Source: Calonectria ilicicola (taxonomy: Eukaryota > Ascomycota > Sordariomycetes > Hypocreales > Nectriaceae). From it: a stretch of DNA of 64,000 nt. This document shows, piece by piece, positions 21,501 to 32,655 of the stretch. The DNA lies in the NCBI GenBank assembly GCA_020809705.1, contig CP085832.1:2976001-3040000 (forward strand), in the 5' to 3' direction. The translations under genes were made by a program, and so were the position numbers. The notes under the pieces are model-generated. The model had not been told where the DNA came from and did not search any database. It saw only the letters and a list, made by a program, of their open reading frames with translations. Each line of letters opens with the position of its first letter. Within the stretch, counting starts at the first letter, position 1.

Positions 21501-24500
21501 TTTGCTGCAACGCCAGCCAAAACCAAAACCAAAACCAAAAAAGATATAAGCACCAAGAAAACAAGTCAAAAAGTGATGTGTTACCAAAAAAACATCCCAT
21601 CCATCGTTATACCCAACCCACGCTGCAACCTCTCAGGATGTGTGGGCAGTCTGCACCGCATGGCGCGCTTCGCCGCACCGCACCACCTGGCATGGCTTGC
21701 CTCGCCTCGCCCGCCATGCCATGCCATGCGCGATGCTGCAGCTGCGTTTCCCTTCAGCGTTAAGGCGAAAGGAAAGGCACTCTTGCGCGACCAGCCCAGG
21801 ACCCTGGATTGCCACTTCCAGGGCCCGTTGCCGCTATTGTTCCTGTTGGAGGGGTTGATCATGGGCTCCACGCATCCCTCACGCAGGAACTCTTTCTCGG
21901 CGGCGGCGAGAATGCGGGCGTCAACCGAGACCTTGACTGGGGTCGGAGGTCGGGGGATCCCTCCCGTCGTTGCACCCAGTGCGGGAGAGTGTGGGAGGAG
22001 GTGGAGTGGTGGGATGCACAGTCCATGAGAGAGTGACGACGGAGGCGGCAGAGGACGACTGACGCCCGGAGCGATCTCGTCAATCATGGCGATGCCTCGC
22101 CTGTCTGCAACACGCATGCTGCCCTGCCCTGCGTGCTCATCATCATGCCGTCTCACCACGGACTCTCCCCACCACCCGTCCCATGCTGCGCGCACATACC
22201 ACACACAGCTGCGCCCATCGTCGGATGGCTTTGGCTTTTGGCCTTTGGGGTTGGCTGCCACCCGTCTTTGCGATCTCGGCTAGTTCAAAATTGGCCTTCG
22301 ATCAAGGCCGTGGCCGTCCTGTCTAGCGGAAGCCAAAATGCGAATCCAATCCTGTCCCCATCCAAGCGCTTCCTTGCCGTCCACACCACGCCGCCAGCCG
22401 GTCATTAGCCAGGCCACTCACAATCAAAAGGAGGGAAGCTTTTCCCCAAAGGAACCATCTATTTTAGTCTCGAGCGCACTCCTGTCCCTTTCACGTCCAG
22501 TCGAGGATTTGTTCCAAGTTTCCCATGAATCCTTCGGACCAAGGGGGGTTGGGATGTGAACATTTGAGTTTAGAGGAGGGCACTGCCCGCGCTGATCTTG
22601 TCGTCGATGAGGGTACCTGAATGGTTCCTGGTCTTTTACTATCGGTAACTTTTCTGCGGCCGGAATTCTTGTACCAAAACGAGAGTTGGTCCCTGGAATG
22701 TCTCCTTGTTGCAGCAGCACCTAACCCAGGTTAAGTTGCAAACAGTCAGGCCCAGGCACAGGCACAGGGCAGCGTCGGCGAAGATCGGCCACCCTGGAAG
22801 TCTATCGTAACACGAAATTGGCTTCCGAATTGGGTGACCTGCAGGTCAGGGCCCTCAACGGCTTCCTACAGTTAAACTGGTTTCCGTCACCATCCACGTC
22901 CTTTCCCTTTCGCTCAGCATGGATGGGACGATGTGACCACTCTCGGCACTGGGGAAATTGACCTGTCTCCTGGATGGAAATAGAATAGTCAAGTTTAGAC
23001 TCCGACGCAGGGACACACAAGTGGGCAAGAGGGAGAGGGCGAAGGAGAGATCTGACTGGGAGCGTGGTCGAGTGTTTCCAGCCCCCTTGCCTATGTGCCT
23101 GTGTGTCTGTGTCTGTGTGTCTGGCTCCTGTCAAGTGAAACTGGCCATTGCTTTCACGCTCGATGCCGCCCCCAAGTGCATCTCCAGACCACTTCTCATT
23201 GATCCCTCCCCACGCAGAGGGCACACAGACCACTCGATGGGATGGGATTAGTTTGGGACTTGAGAGTAGCTCACACCGCCATTTCTTTTTGGCGTGCTGT
23301 CCGTTGTCCGTCGGCTGCAGCGGCCATCACTGTTCAGTGTCTCACCAGGAGGAGAAGCGTTGGCCAAAAGAGCCGAAGTGATTCTCTCGTGTCTCGCGGC
23401 CTTTGCGCTCTTGCAGTCGGGCAGTTTCGATGTGCTCAGCCCAGGGTCAGGTCAGGGCCTCTAACTAAAATCAAAATGAGTGTACGAAGCGTTCCTTGCC
23501 GTGCATGGTGCTTCGCCCACCCTTGATTTGCTGAGTTCTAGGGTGCGGGTATGCTGCTGGGGTCGAAAACCCACGGACCGTCCAGGCCCAGGTGGCTTGC
23601 CTTACGTGATGTGCTGGGCTGTTCCCATCGCTCTCGCGTTCCCCTCTATGTGCCACATAACGTGCCCGCGCCGTACGTCAGTAGGCCTTGGGCTCATCTC
23701 AGTGCTCATCTCCAGCCTGACATCGCACACTGCAATCTGCCGATGCAAGGGGGCGGGTGCGGCGCTGGGCCATATGCGGCTTTAGATTTACTCATCTCTT
23801 TTTTTCCTTTTTTTTTTTCCCGTCTTGGCCGTTGCACAGCATCGATCAAGATGCTGTGTCCAGCTGCGGGGGAACCGACATGTCACTAGATAGCGCGCTC
23901 AGCCTTGTGGCGGGGGGTCGTTTTGCTGCAAATTTCATTTCTTTTGCCTGGTTGTGCGATGACGCAGTTGGCATCATGGGGTCAACGTGGACCGTGCCTT
24001 TAGGCCTCCTGGGTAGTGGGGCATCATCGTCAGTTCAAGTCACCCGGGCTGTGGAGTTTAATATTCTCCTTCAGACATTGGCCCTTTCGGAGCTGGATAC
24101 GTGTATTCATAGAATTCGAGTCACTTGGCTCCCGCCACTAAATCGAGATGCCTCGGGAACCTTCTTGAATTTTGTTGAGAGGCTCCAGCGTGTCCTTCCT
24201 TCATTTTTCGTATTCTGACGGTGGTCTCTCGGCATTGGCAGTCGGAAGACCGAGCACCGACCAATTCGTGCCGTTGATGACGAGGTGCTCAGTCTTGCCA
24301 AGCGCAGGGTCTCGCTGTTGTCATGTCCGTCTTGATGCCGAAGACCATGAGCTTCTAATTAACCATCAACTTAACAATTGCGATGATCTCCAAATATATT
24401 GTTTAATTAAAAACTGGACATAGGACTAAGGGGCTGTCTTTGTGACTTCCAATTGGAAGAGTATATTGCGCAATTGGAAACAATCAGTCAGTTGGATGGT

Positions 24501-24867
24501 TATGGACCTTGGCGACCAATCTTGAATCAATCCCGAATGATTGTGACAACAACTGATTCAATTCGATTCCAATTCCAAGTGAACTTGTTGTATTTTCTTC
24601 ACTCTGGAAACTGCTCGTCTCGGCGACCCCTTCGCTCGTTAACTACTACATACACACACAACGCACTAACTCCTTCGCAAGTTGTATCCCGCTGCCATGT
24701 AACACGAAACTCCCATGGCCTTATTTTAAGTCATAATCAAAAACTCCAATCAACTTTATACTGTATGCGCCCCGATGCCCATGTGCGAATCTTCCAAGAT
24801 ACTCCGTGTCTCATGTCCCATGCTGTTTGTATATAATTCCAAATCCTGAACCGACCTTTGGTTTCCT
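18508..24867. other. 6.4 kb gene-free tract upstream of the 17881-18507 gene
   Basis: No credible gene on either strand. Frames up to 226 codons are Cys/His/Pro/Arg-rich, overlap one another, and show no domain. Composition is GC-rich with short tandem motifs (TGGG near 20783-20811, TGTGTGCG near 19830-19867, TGTGTCTG near 23098-23122, repeated CTGCC words), so it is not a RIP-degraded AT desert. It probably holds a long promoter and leader for the gene at 18507. The last ~500 bases are more AT-rich and form the 3' flank of cyclin C. A long non-coding transcript is possible but not shown. Confidence 0.5.
20783..20811. repeat. (GTGGTGG) simple repeat
   Basis: Four tandem copies of a seven-base unit reading GTGGTGG or a rotation of it. 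G-rich on the plus strand, so quadruplex formation is conceivable. Confidence 0.85.
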
Positions 24868-25919
24868 TCACTTATCCAAATTACGGGCCTTGATGAACCG
24901 ATTGATTTGCTCCCGGGTAAGTTTATCATTGTACTGCTCATAGCACTCGTAGAATGATATGATTTCCTGAGTAGCGTCCACCATATCCGCAATGTCGACA
25001 TTGCTCTCAGCTAGCCATGCCGCAAATCGCTGCACCCGCGTCACCCTCGCTTCTTGCTGCTTTTCCTTGATCTCTGTTCCGTTGGTATCTGGTAAACCAC
25101 CCTGTCCTGCTCGCGCTTGTGCTTGGCTCAAAGCCGCTTGGGCGGCTGCGAGACCGGCAGCAGCGGCGGCGCCGGAATTCTGACCTGGCGCTGAGGTATT
25201 AGGTCGAAGCACCAAGGCCAAGAGAATGGCTACAAGAGCGATCGTGTGCGGCGCATAGAGCAGCGGAAGGTCGGTCATAAAGTGGTCGTTAACCACGGAT
25301 CGAGCAAGTTGTACATCCTCTTCCAGTAGCGACAATTCGGATCTGAGGGCGGTGATAGATCGGTAGGGTTGGTGAACGATCAGTTGGGAGCTCATTTCGC
25401 TAATCATGAAAAATTCGCATTCGCCCAGTTTAGATGTATCTATAGACAAGAGATCCTGCCACATTTGTCGTGCTTCTGTCACAATGAGGCGAATATGTTG
25501 CGGCGACTCTTCCATCTTGCACGCAAGATAGATCGATGTAGCGATGACGAGGTAGGGGTTCGTTCGGCGAATTTCGACTTTGGAAAAAAACCGTTTCATA
25601 TAAACTTGGGCCGTGGCCATGGATTGCTGACGGATCGTGAGACGCTTCGCCAATCTGATCAACTCTGCAGAATGCAGTAAAGACATGCGTTAGCCAGCTG
25701 CCGGTGAGCGGGACTGATGGGGATGTGATTTTATGCAGGAGAAGCGGAGAAGGGCTTACGCTGGTTGAAATAAATGTTTAGATGCCTCTGCTGCGGCAGA
25801 GGGAACATGCGAACAAGCTCAGCATTCTCCTCCTCGAGCTTCTGGCGCATCGTCGCCAGCTGCTCCTTGGTAAATTGCCAGTACCGCCGCTGGGTCGACT
25901 CCCAGTAGTTGGCCGACAT
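24868..25919 (-). CDS. SSN8: Cyclin C, Mediator kinase module (Ssn8/Srb11)
   Basis: Cyclin partner of Cdk8/Ssn3 in the kinase module of Mediator, which modulates RNA polymerase II transcription. Exon 1 is 25760-25919 and exon 2 is 24868-25664, around a 95 bp intron with GTAAGC donor, GCTAAC branch and CTGCAG acceptor; the product is 318 residues. It begins MSANYWESTQRRYW, the family's typical N-terminus, followed by the cyclin box with QLIRLAKRL, RQQSMATAQVYMKRFFSK, RTNPYLVIATSIYLACKMEE and the second cyclin fold around DHFMTDLPLLYAPHTIALVAI. An Ala/Gln-rich insertion (AAAAAGLAAAQAALSQAQ) lies in the second fold and is common in filamentous fungi. The end FIKARNLDK is ordinary. Divergent from the Sal1-type carrier gene. 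Confidence 0.96.
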
Positions 25920-26982
25920 TGTTCACCAGGGCCGTATGAAGGCCGGTAATGCGGAGGCACCGTGCAGGCGCAGGTGAAGAAAAGAGGGAGTGCCGGGAAG
26001 AGGCGGATAATGTTGAAGAATCGGATGAAGAGGTGTAGAGGAGAGAACGATCGCACGACAAGGCTGAGATCTAGGATTGATCCGATTAGGAGACAAGGCT
26101 GTGCGGGGCTGATAAGATGGTGGCGTCGAGAGACATGGTACATGGAGCGAGGTCCAGTACCTTTTTATCATGTGCTAAACTAAGACGTCATATTTACAGC
26201 GGCCTTGGATGATGATATAGTAGCTATAGTTTAAAATGTATATTAATTAGTCGTCCGTAATTATTTGAGCAGCCAGATATCCAGTACTTAGCTTCTATTT
26301 TATGTTACTTCCTATGGTCAATTCCGCTTCATTAAGCTGGTACGACGTTTTGGACCAAAACAGTTTGTGTCCCACCGTAATGAGTGGACGCCTCGAGGGG
26401 GTCAAGCCACACATGGGAGAGGCACGGCTCATCGATCTGGGTTTGATCGGATATTGGGCGGCAACGCTAGCTGCGACCAACCAGAGTCTCAATATTCCAA
26501 CCACGAGGGCTTCAGTAAAATTTGTTCTGGAAGGCTCCATAAACCCACTGGGTAGTTTTTTCTAGTCTTGGAATTTTTTTTCTCTCAGTTTTGATCCATT
26601 TACTGGGCCCTGTGGCACACGTTGAGCCGAAACAAGGCGAAGTCTCAAAGCACTGCAAAACCTGGCGGGTCCTTCCGGGCCGCTAGTCATAATGGAAAAG
26701 CTCTGATTGCTCGCACAGCTTCCCTGTTTCCCCCGGACTTGTTCCACTCCGACGGCACGGTATTTGGCTTGGAAGTTTTGTCTTCACGAAGGCAACCCCA
26801 ATTGGCACCATCCTTGCTGTCGACGCTGCCCCTCCATCACATCCAGCTTCCAAACATGACCTTGCCATAACCTGCCCAAACCATTGTCGACGAGCGCGCG
26901 CACTCCCACCTCCGCCTTCCCCCCATCTGCGACAAACGAGCTGATAGTCCGCCCGCCGGGCGCAAGGAATGCCGGTCTAGCC
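25920..26982. other. Divergent promoter region between cyclin C and the Sal1-type carrier
   Basis: About 1.06 kb with both start sites facing outward. Bases 25920-26160 should be the cyclin C leader and promoter. Bases 26200-26300 are AT-rich. Bases 26760-26982 are C-rich, as expected of the carrier leader. No gene or clear element is seen. Confidence 0.6.
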
Positions 26983-29368
26983 ATGACCGTATCCCAGCTG
27001 GTCCGCGACTTCGAACATGGTTTCGAGGAGTCGCAGAACCAGCGCGATGCTCGCGTCGAGGAGCTATGGGTCAGCCTAGACCCGGACCGCAACGGCGAGC
27101 TTGACCTGAAAGGCCTGCGGAAGGGGCTCCGTCGAATCGACCATCGTGAGCCAAAACGTCATCACTGCTCGGGACACTGAGGTGCTGATGCGCAATTGCA
27201 GCCATGAAGAATGCCGACGACATGCTCAAGCAAATAATGAACCAAGTGGACAAGAATCGTGATGGCAAGATTCAGTACGAAGGTACGCCTCTTCTTTCCC
27301 GAATTTACCGATAGGCGTCGGCATGCCATCGGTTTCGCCGACACGCGAACGGAACAACGACCCGGGTTCGATTCTCAATGCTCACCGATGTCGACTCTAG
27401 AGTTCCGCATATTCGTCGAAAAAGCCGAGCGACAACTTTTCGCCCTCTTTCGCGCAATCGACAAAGACGGCAATGGCAAGCTGGACAAGAATGAGCTCCA
27501 AACCGCTTTCAAAAATGCGGGCCTAACCGTCTCCAAACGCCGCCTTGCCGAGTTCTTTGACGATATCGATATCAACAATGATGGTTACATCAGTTTTGAC
27601 GAGTGGCGGTCAGTCAGCTCCCCTTCTTGCCGATAGCCCTATTTTTCTACCGTGAGATTGTTCTCGCCATGCGCATTTGCCCAATTCCATCAGATGATGC
27701 AAATTGGTGACTGATGGTCAGCGATTTGGCGGGGAAACAACGTCATGTGCCAAGCTTCCCCGAACAGGATAGCAGAATGCGCCAAAAAGCTTCTGGACGC
27801 AACTCAAGCATTGACTGGACAAGCCGGCTGACTATGGATCGTCTAGAAACTTTTTACTCTTTATGCCCCCCCATGACCACGATTCCCAGCTTCATGCTGT
27901 TCTTTCATTTTATTGCTCAGTGGTTAGCGTGACCCCCGAAGGAGACTCGATTGTGAGTGAGGAAACATTAGAGGGTCAGACAGGTACGGATGGATTCCGC
28001 TCCCTTTTTATCACTCTGTTTGGCTCTCTTCTCAGAGTCGCATTCCCATTCGAATCTCCGAGGACCTCTGATCCCTCCATATCCGAGGACGCAATCAAGC
28101 GGCCATTGGATGAGTCGACCAGCCAGACCGCGACCATGGAAGCTGCTGTCGCGGTTGTCTATCCCACTTCTGATGAATCGCCCATAGATGGGCTAGCTGA
28201 ATCCCTTTCAGAACACGTCGGCGCTGGCACCCATGAACACACCTCAGCCGGAGTTTCCAGAGAGCACAAGAAGTATAGACTGACAGACTTTGTCCCTGAT
28301 CCAGGTTACTTCGTTGCGGGTGCCATCGCCGGCGGGGTGTCGCGAACGGCAACTGCCCCTCTCGATCGATTGAAGGTTTATCTACTTGTGAATACCAGTG
28401 GCAGCGCCGAGACCGCTGGAACCGCTCTGAAGCAAGGCCATCCCATCGCCGCACTGAAGAACGCAGCCAAGCCGTTTAGCGATGCTGTACGAGAGCTTTT
28501 TCGATCTGGGGGAATTCGTAGCTTCTTCGCGGGTAAGTCACTCCTGAAGTCTTGATGATGTGATTTTGGATAAGTGAGCGAATGGTTGGCTGACAAGACT
28601 AGGTAATGGCTTGAATGTTGTGAAGATTATGCCGGAAACGGCAATCAAATTTGGATCATATGAAGCCGCCAAGAGAGCGCTCGCCAACATAGAAGGCCAT
28701 AGAGATCCTAAGAAAATCAATTCGTATTCTAAGTTTACCGCTGGCGGAATTGCTGGCATGATTGCGCAGTAGGTTTTCTCTCATATTTTATCTGGTGCTG
28801 AGCTAACAAGTGCAGATCCTTTGTTTATCCCCTTGATACCCTAAAATTCCGACTGCAGTGCGAGACCGTGAAAGATGGCCTCAAAGGTGCAGCTCTTGTC
28901 CGACAGACAGCCATCAAAATGTACGCAGATGGAGGCATCGCCGCATGCTACCGAGGCTTGACCATGGGCCTGGTGGGCATGTTTCCATACAGTGCCATCG
29001 ATATGGGTACATTTGAACTACTAAAAAAGAGTTACAAAAGCTATTATGCAAAGCGTTCCAATAAGCACGAAGATGATATTGAGATAGGCAATGTTGCTAC
29101 AGGTATCATCGGTGCTACATCTGGGGCATTCGGTGCGACTGTCGTCTACCCACTCAACGTCGTTCGCACTCGGCTACAAACCCAAGGAACGGCCATGCAC
29201 AGGGCCACGTACACCGGAATTTGGGATGTGACCACCAAAACTATTCAGAGAGAGGGTTATCGAGGCCTATACAAGGGTCTCACACCAAATCTTCTCAAGG
29301 TTGCTCCAGCCCTAAGTATCACCTGGATCGTGTATGAAAACTCGAAGAAAGCACTTGGTCTATCTTGA
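26983..29368 (+). CDS. SAL1: Calcium-dependent mitochondrial ATP-Mg/phosphate carrier (Sal1/SCaMC type)
   Basis: Inner-membrane carrier whose N-terminal EF-hand domain senses cytosolic calcium and gates ATP-Mg/phosphate exchange. Six exons (26983-27145, 27202-27282, 27401-27608, 27847-28532, 28603-28768, 28816-29368) give 618 residues in one frame. EF loops: DPDRNGELDLKG (33-44, lacking the usual acidic last residue), DKNRDGKIQYEE (71-82), DKDGNGKLDKNE (102-113), DINNDGYISFDE (138-149). Then RNFLLFMP and a variable linker, then three carrier repeats with PLDRLKVYLL, PLDTLKFRLQ and PLNVVRTRLQ. Intron 3 is long for this window (238 bp) with a weak GTCAGT donor, but splicing there restores the conserved EWRNFLLFMP. 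The ATG at 26983 is the first in frame. A TTG-started extension upstream is not needed. Confidence 0.94.
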
Positions 29369-31188
29369 TGGATCGATGAGCCTCAAACTGGACAATTCCA
29401 TTGGCGTGGACTAGTCACACCACGCGCTTAACAACAAAATAAAAATACGCAAACCGAAACTACTTATGCAAACACACAAGCACTAAACAATCTCATATGG
29501 ACTTTTAGGAAAGTGGGGAACTTAGCGGTTGGATGGCATCTCATTATCGGATGAATCTTCGGCGTTAGGGGAGAGATACTATTTGAAGCAGAAAAGAAAA
29601 ACACACAAACTTCGTATGTGGATGCGGAGATGAACAAACAAGGCACATCGCTGCATGTTTTCATTTTTGTGAGGTCGGAGTCGACGGTTAGATATTGGCT
29701 GGCGTGTTTTCTACAATTGAGATAGAGATGGCTAGGAGAAGGCCCTGCGACATGAAAATAAAATTCTTATGTCTAAAATAGTGTGGAATGAATGATCACT
29801 GCTGCCGCTTGTCTACAGCTGCAGCTAGCTGATCCTACTAAACTTATTTAACACTCCATTACACTAATCTGGCCTATCTAGGGGACTTTCTTTGTTTGTG
29901 ACTACACGAGCCGATTGACGTTATTTAATGACCTCTTAGATACCAGCTCCATGTAATGCATTGGAATCCAACCAAGGGGGACGGAATCCTCTAGAAGGGA
30001 TGCGTTGGGAAAATTGATGTTTTCATGGCATTTATGATAACGCACCAAGCCAGGTACCAGTTGGGCTCAATTGGCGTCTGCCAATGATCTTTGTGGATGG
30101 GTTCAAATAATGAGACGGCGTGTACAGAGCTTCTGACATGAAGAAGCAAGTTTAATGATAGCCTGGTAAACCAGATAGCATCACAATCACACAGCCCAAA
30201 GTTATGCGAGGGAGAGATTCCGTTGTTAGACATGGATCCTTTTTCGAGATGAATCTTGAAAATTTTAACATGTAGCCATAACTAACATAATAGCATTTTT
30301 GAAATATTACACTAAATTTTAAATAGGCCAAAAACGGAAGGACCATGCCTATCGTCCTAACTGGTGACGGTTTTGCCGCGTTGATCGTGATTGAATCACA
30401 TTGTAATATATGCATAGTTTATTCAGGGCTTTTCCTCGGGAACTCAACATAAGCGAGGCCCTAAATTTATGACATGGAAATGTTAAAATATGTAAACAAG
30501 ATATGGTTACTTTTTGTTAGTCAACGGTGGTTTCTGGCCCCTCAAAAAGCACATTAACCCCACAAGCCTGCCTAGTCTGCATTTATGCCTGTTTACTGCA
30601 TCCGATCGAGATTGATCTAATCATTATGGATCTGGATGGTAAGACTCGAATGACTCTGAATCAAATGTCTTGGCGTTAGATCCAGCCTCATATGCACAAA
30701 TGGCCAATTACCTAGTCGGATTGTTGGCTTGCTTCTTTGTTGGCTCCTGACACGAACCCAACATCCAATCCTCTAGGTCACCGAAGCTCCACATCTGGAC
30801 TGCCGGCAGATATCACAATCAAAATCTCCTGGCACCAAGCGCTAGTAGCGTTGGACTCGGTGCAACGGTAGGATAGAAGTCTGACTGTATTCGTGCCCAG
30901 GCGAATAAGCATAGGCGGGAAACGCTGCTTGACGCACGTCTTGTTCCGTGTGGGCCTATCCACATAAATAGTGGAAAGTAAAAGAGTTGCTTTGCCGTGT
31001 TATCTTGATTCGTTGTTATTTTTATGTGATGAGGGGAAAAGGAGGCATTGCTGTCGTGTGACGCTGGCCTCATCTCTCGCTGTAGAGTTTTCACTTCTCT
31101 TGATGCAATTCTAAGCAGTAATCAGTAGAATATTTCTGTAAATACCTACTGTTGTGCATCTTTTTGACAAAATTATAGGCCGAAAGAA
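29369..31188. other. AT-rich spacer, no gene seen
   Basis: 1.8 kb between the carrier and the LaeA-like methyltransferase. It is AT-rich with many stops on both strands. Frames of up to 91 codons show no domain. It could be an old repeat eroded by mutation, but no duplicate is present in the window. The last ~150 bases should contain the methyltransferase promoter. Confidence 0.5.
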
Positions 31189-32655
31189 ATGGCTTCAATT
31201 GACTTGGGTCCTTTTATTGTGCCCGATGAACAGGTTTGGAGCCACTCTCCAGCTTATTAGGATGGTAATGGATATCACTGACGCCACTTACCCACCAGAT
31301 CCAAGGAGACAAAGAGTCGTCTCTCAGCGAGGTAGGCAAGGAAGTACGGTGAAAGTGTCGGGAATGACTTAGGTGCAGCTCTAATATTGACCATTGGCAG
31401 GAGACTAGTTCGTCGACGGAGAGCCTCACGAGTTCAATCTTTGACTACCAACGCGAAAATGGGAGGACATACCATCGGTATAAAGACGGCAGTAGGTGTT
31501 CCAGATTCGACCCTCTCTGAGCCAAATATGATTTAGTAACAATATTAGAGTACAACCTACCGAACGATGCCCAAGAGCGCGAACGATTAGGTACGATTGA
31601 ACCTTGAAAACCGTGCAACGTGGCGATGTGGCTGAGATGAGATTGCGGAATAAGACCTACAGCACCACCTGTTTCTCCTGACTTTCGATAATAAGTTGAG
31701 TCTGGCGCCACTGGGTGCTCTAGGTTCCAAAGTCAAACGAGTTCTCGATTTAGGAGCAGGCTCGGGTATTTGGACAATTGATTTTGCAGACCAAAACCCT
31801 GGGGCGCATGTAAGTTGGGTATTCCTTAAGAGCATCGTCTTGGTTAACAGTCATGTTAGGTCATCGGAATTGACCTGTCGCCCATTCAACCCAGTTTGTA
31901 TGTTTTAGATCTCGTCGAGAATGCAAGTGATGCTGCTAACGACATGTTAGCGTCCCCCCTAATGTTGAGTTTTTCGTTGATGATATTGACGACGAGTGGA
32001 ATCACTCCCAACCATTTGATTACATCCATAGCCGAATGATGTCGTCTAGCATTGAAGACTGCCGAGTGTATTTGCAGAAGATTTACGAGTAAGCCTGGAA
32101 AAATTGCGCAAATCCTGTGTAATAGTTGGTAACATGAACGAATGAGTAGTAACCTCGCTCCGGGAGGCTATGCGGAGCTACAAGAAGCTGACCTATTTCT
32201 CCGGTCCGACGACGGCACACTGGCACAAGACCATGCGCTTTCAAAGTGCTTGCAGCTGATGTATGACGCATCAGTCGAGTTCGGACGAGAGTTTCAAGAG
32301 ATTGAGCCGCTCCGGGCGCTAATGGAAGAGATTGGGTTTGTAGATGTGGTTCGGACACGACGTAAATGGCCGATCAACGCGTGGCCGCGAGACCAGCGGC
32401 ACAAAGAACTCGGAGCATGGAGCCGAATGAACCTGGAAAACGGGCTGGAGGCTTTCACAATGGCGCCGCTGACAAGGGCACTTGGGTGGTCAAGGGAAGA
32501 GGTGACGATGTTTTTGGCGGATGTGAGGAAAGATTTGGACAATAGGAGGATCCACGCATATTGGCCCGTGTAAGTGAAGACGATATCCTTTGAAGAAAAG
32601 CTTGACTGATTGAGTTGATGATAGCTACTCGATCTATGGGAGGAAGCCAGAGTGA
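31189..32655 (+). CDS. LaeA-like SAM-dependent methyltransferase, nine exons
   Basis: Class I methyltransferase of the LaeA/Llm family; some members regulate secondary metabolism and development through the velvet proteins. My exon model is 31189-31233, 31299-31331, 31401-31491, 31549-31590, 31655-31809, 31860-31897, 31951-32088, 32150-32569, 32625-32655: 330 residues, normal length, all phases compatible. Seen: the family N-terminal block SSSTESLTSSIFDYQRENGR and TYHRYKDGKYNLPND; DLQHHLFLLTFDNKLSLAPL; SAM motif I VLDLGAGSGIWTIDFA (about 100); IGIDLSPIQPSFVPPNVEF; DYIHSRMM; NLAPGGYAELQEAD; and the late W-P motif region ending YSIYGRKPE. Exons 1-2 are less certain because the first donor is GTTTGG. 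Lone LaeA-like paralogues are frequent in these fungi, so this need not be LaeA itself. No biosynthetic genes lie beside it. Confidence 0.88.

Noticed and set aside
21581..22261. 226-codon minus-strand frame
   Set aside because: GC-rich chance frame. Composition and lack of any motif match neighbouring shadow frames.
29369..31188. AT-rich spacer as a degraded transposon
   Set aside because: No terminal repeats, duplicate copy or residual transposase/reverse transcriptase motif could be seen.
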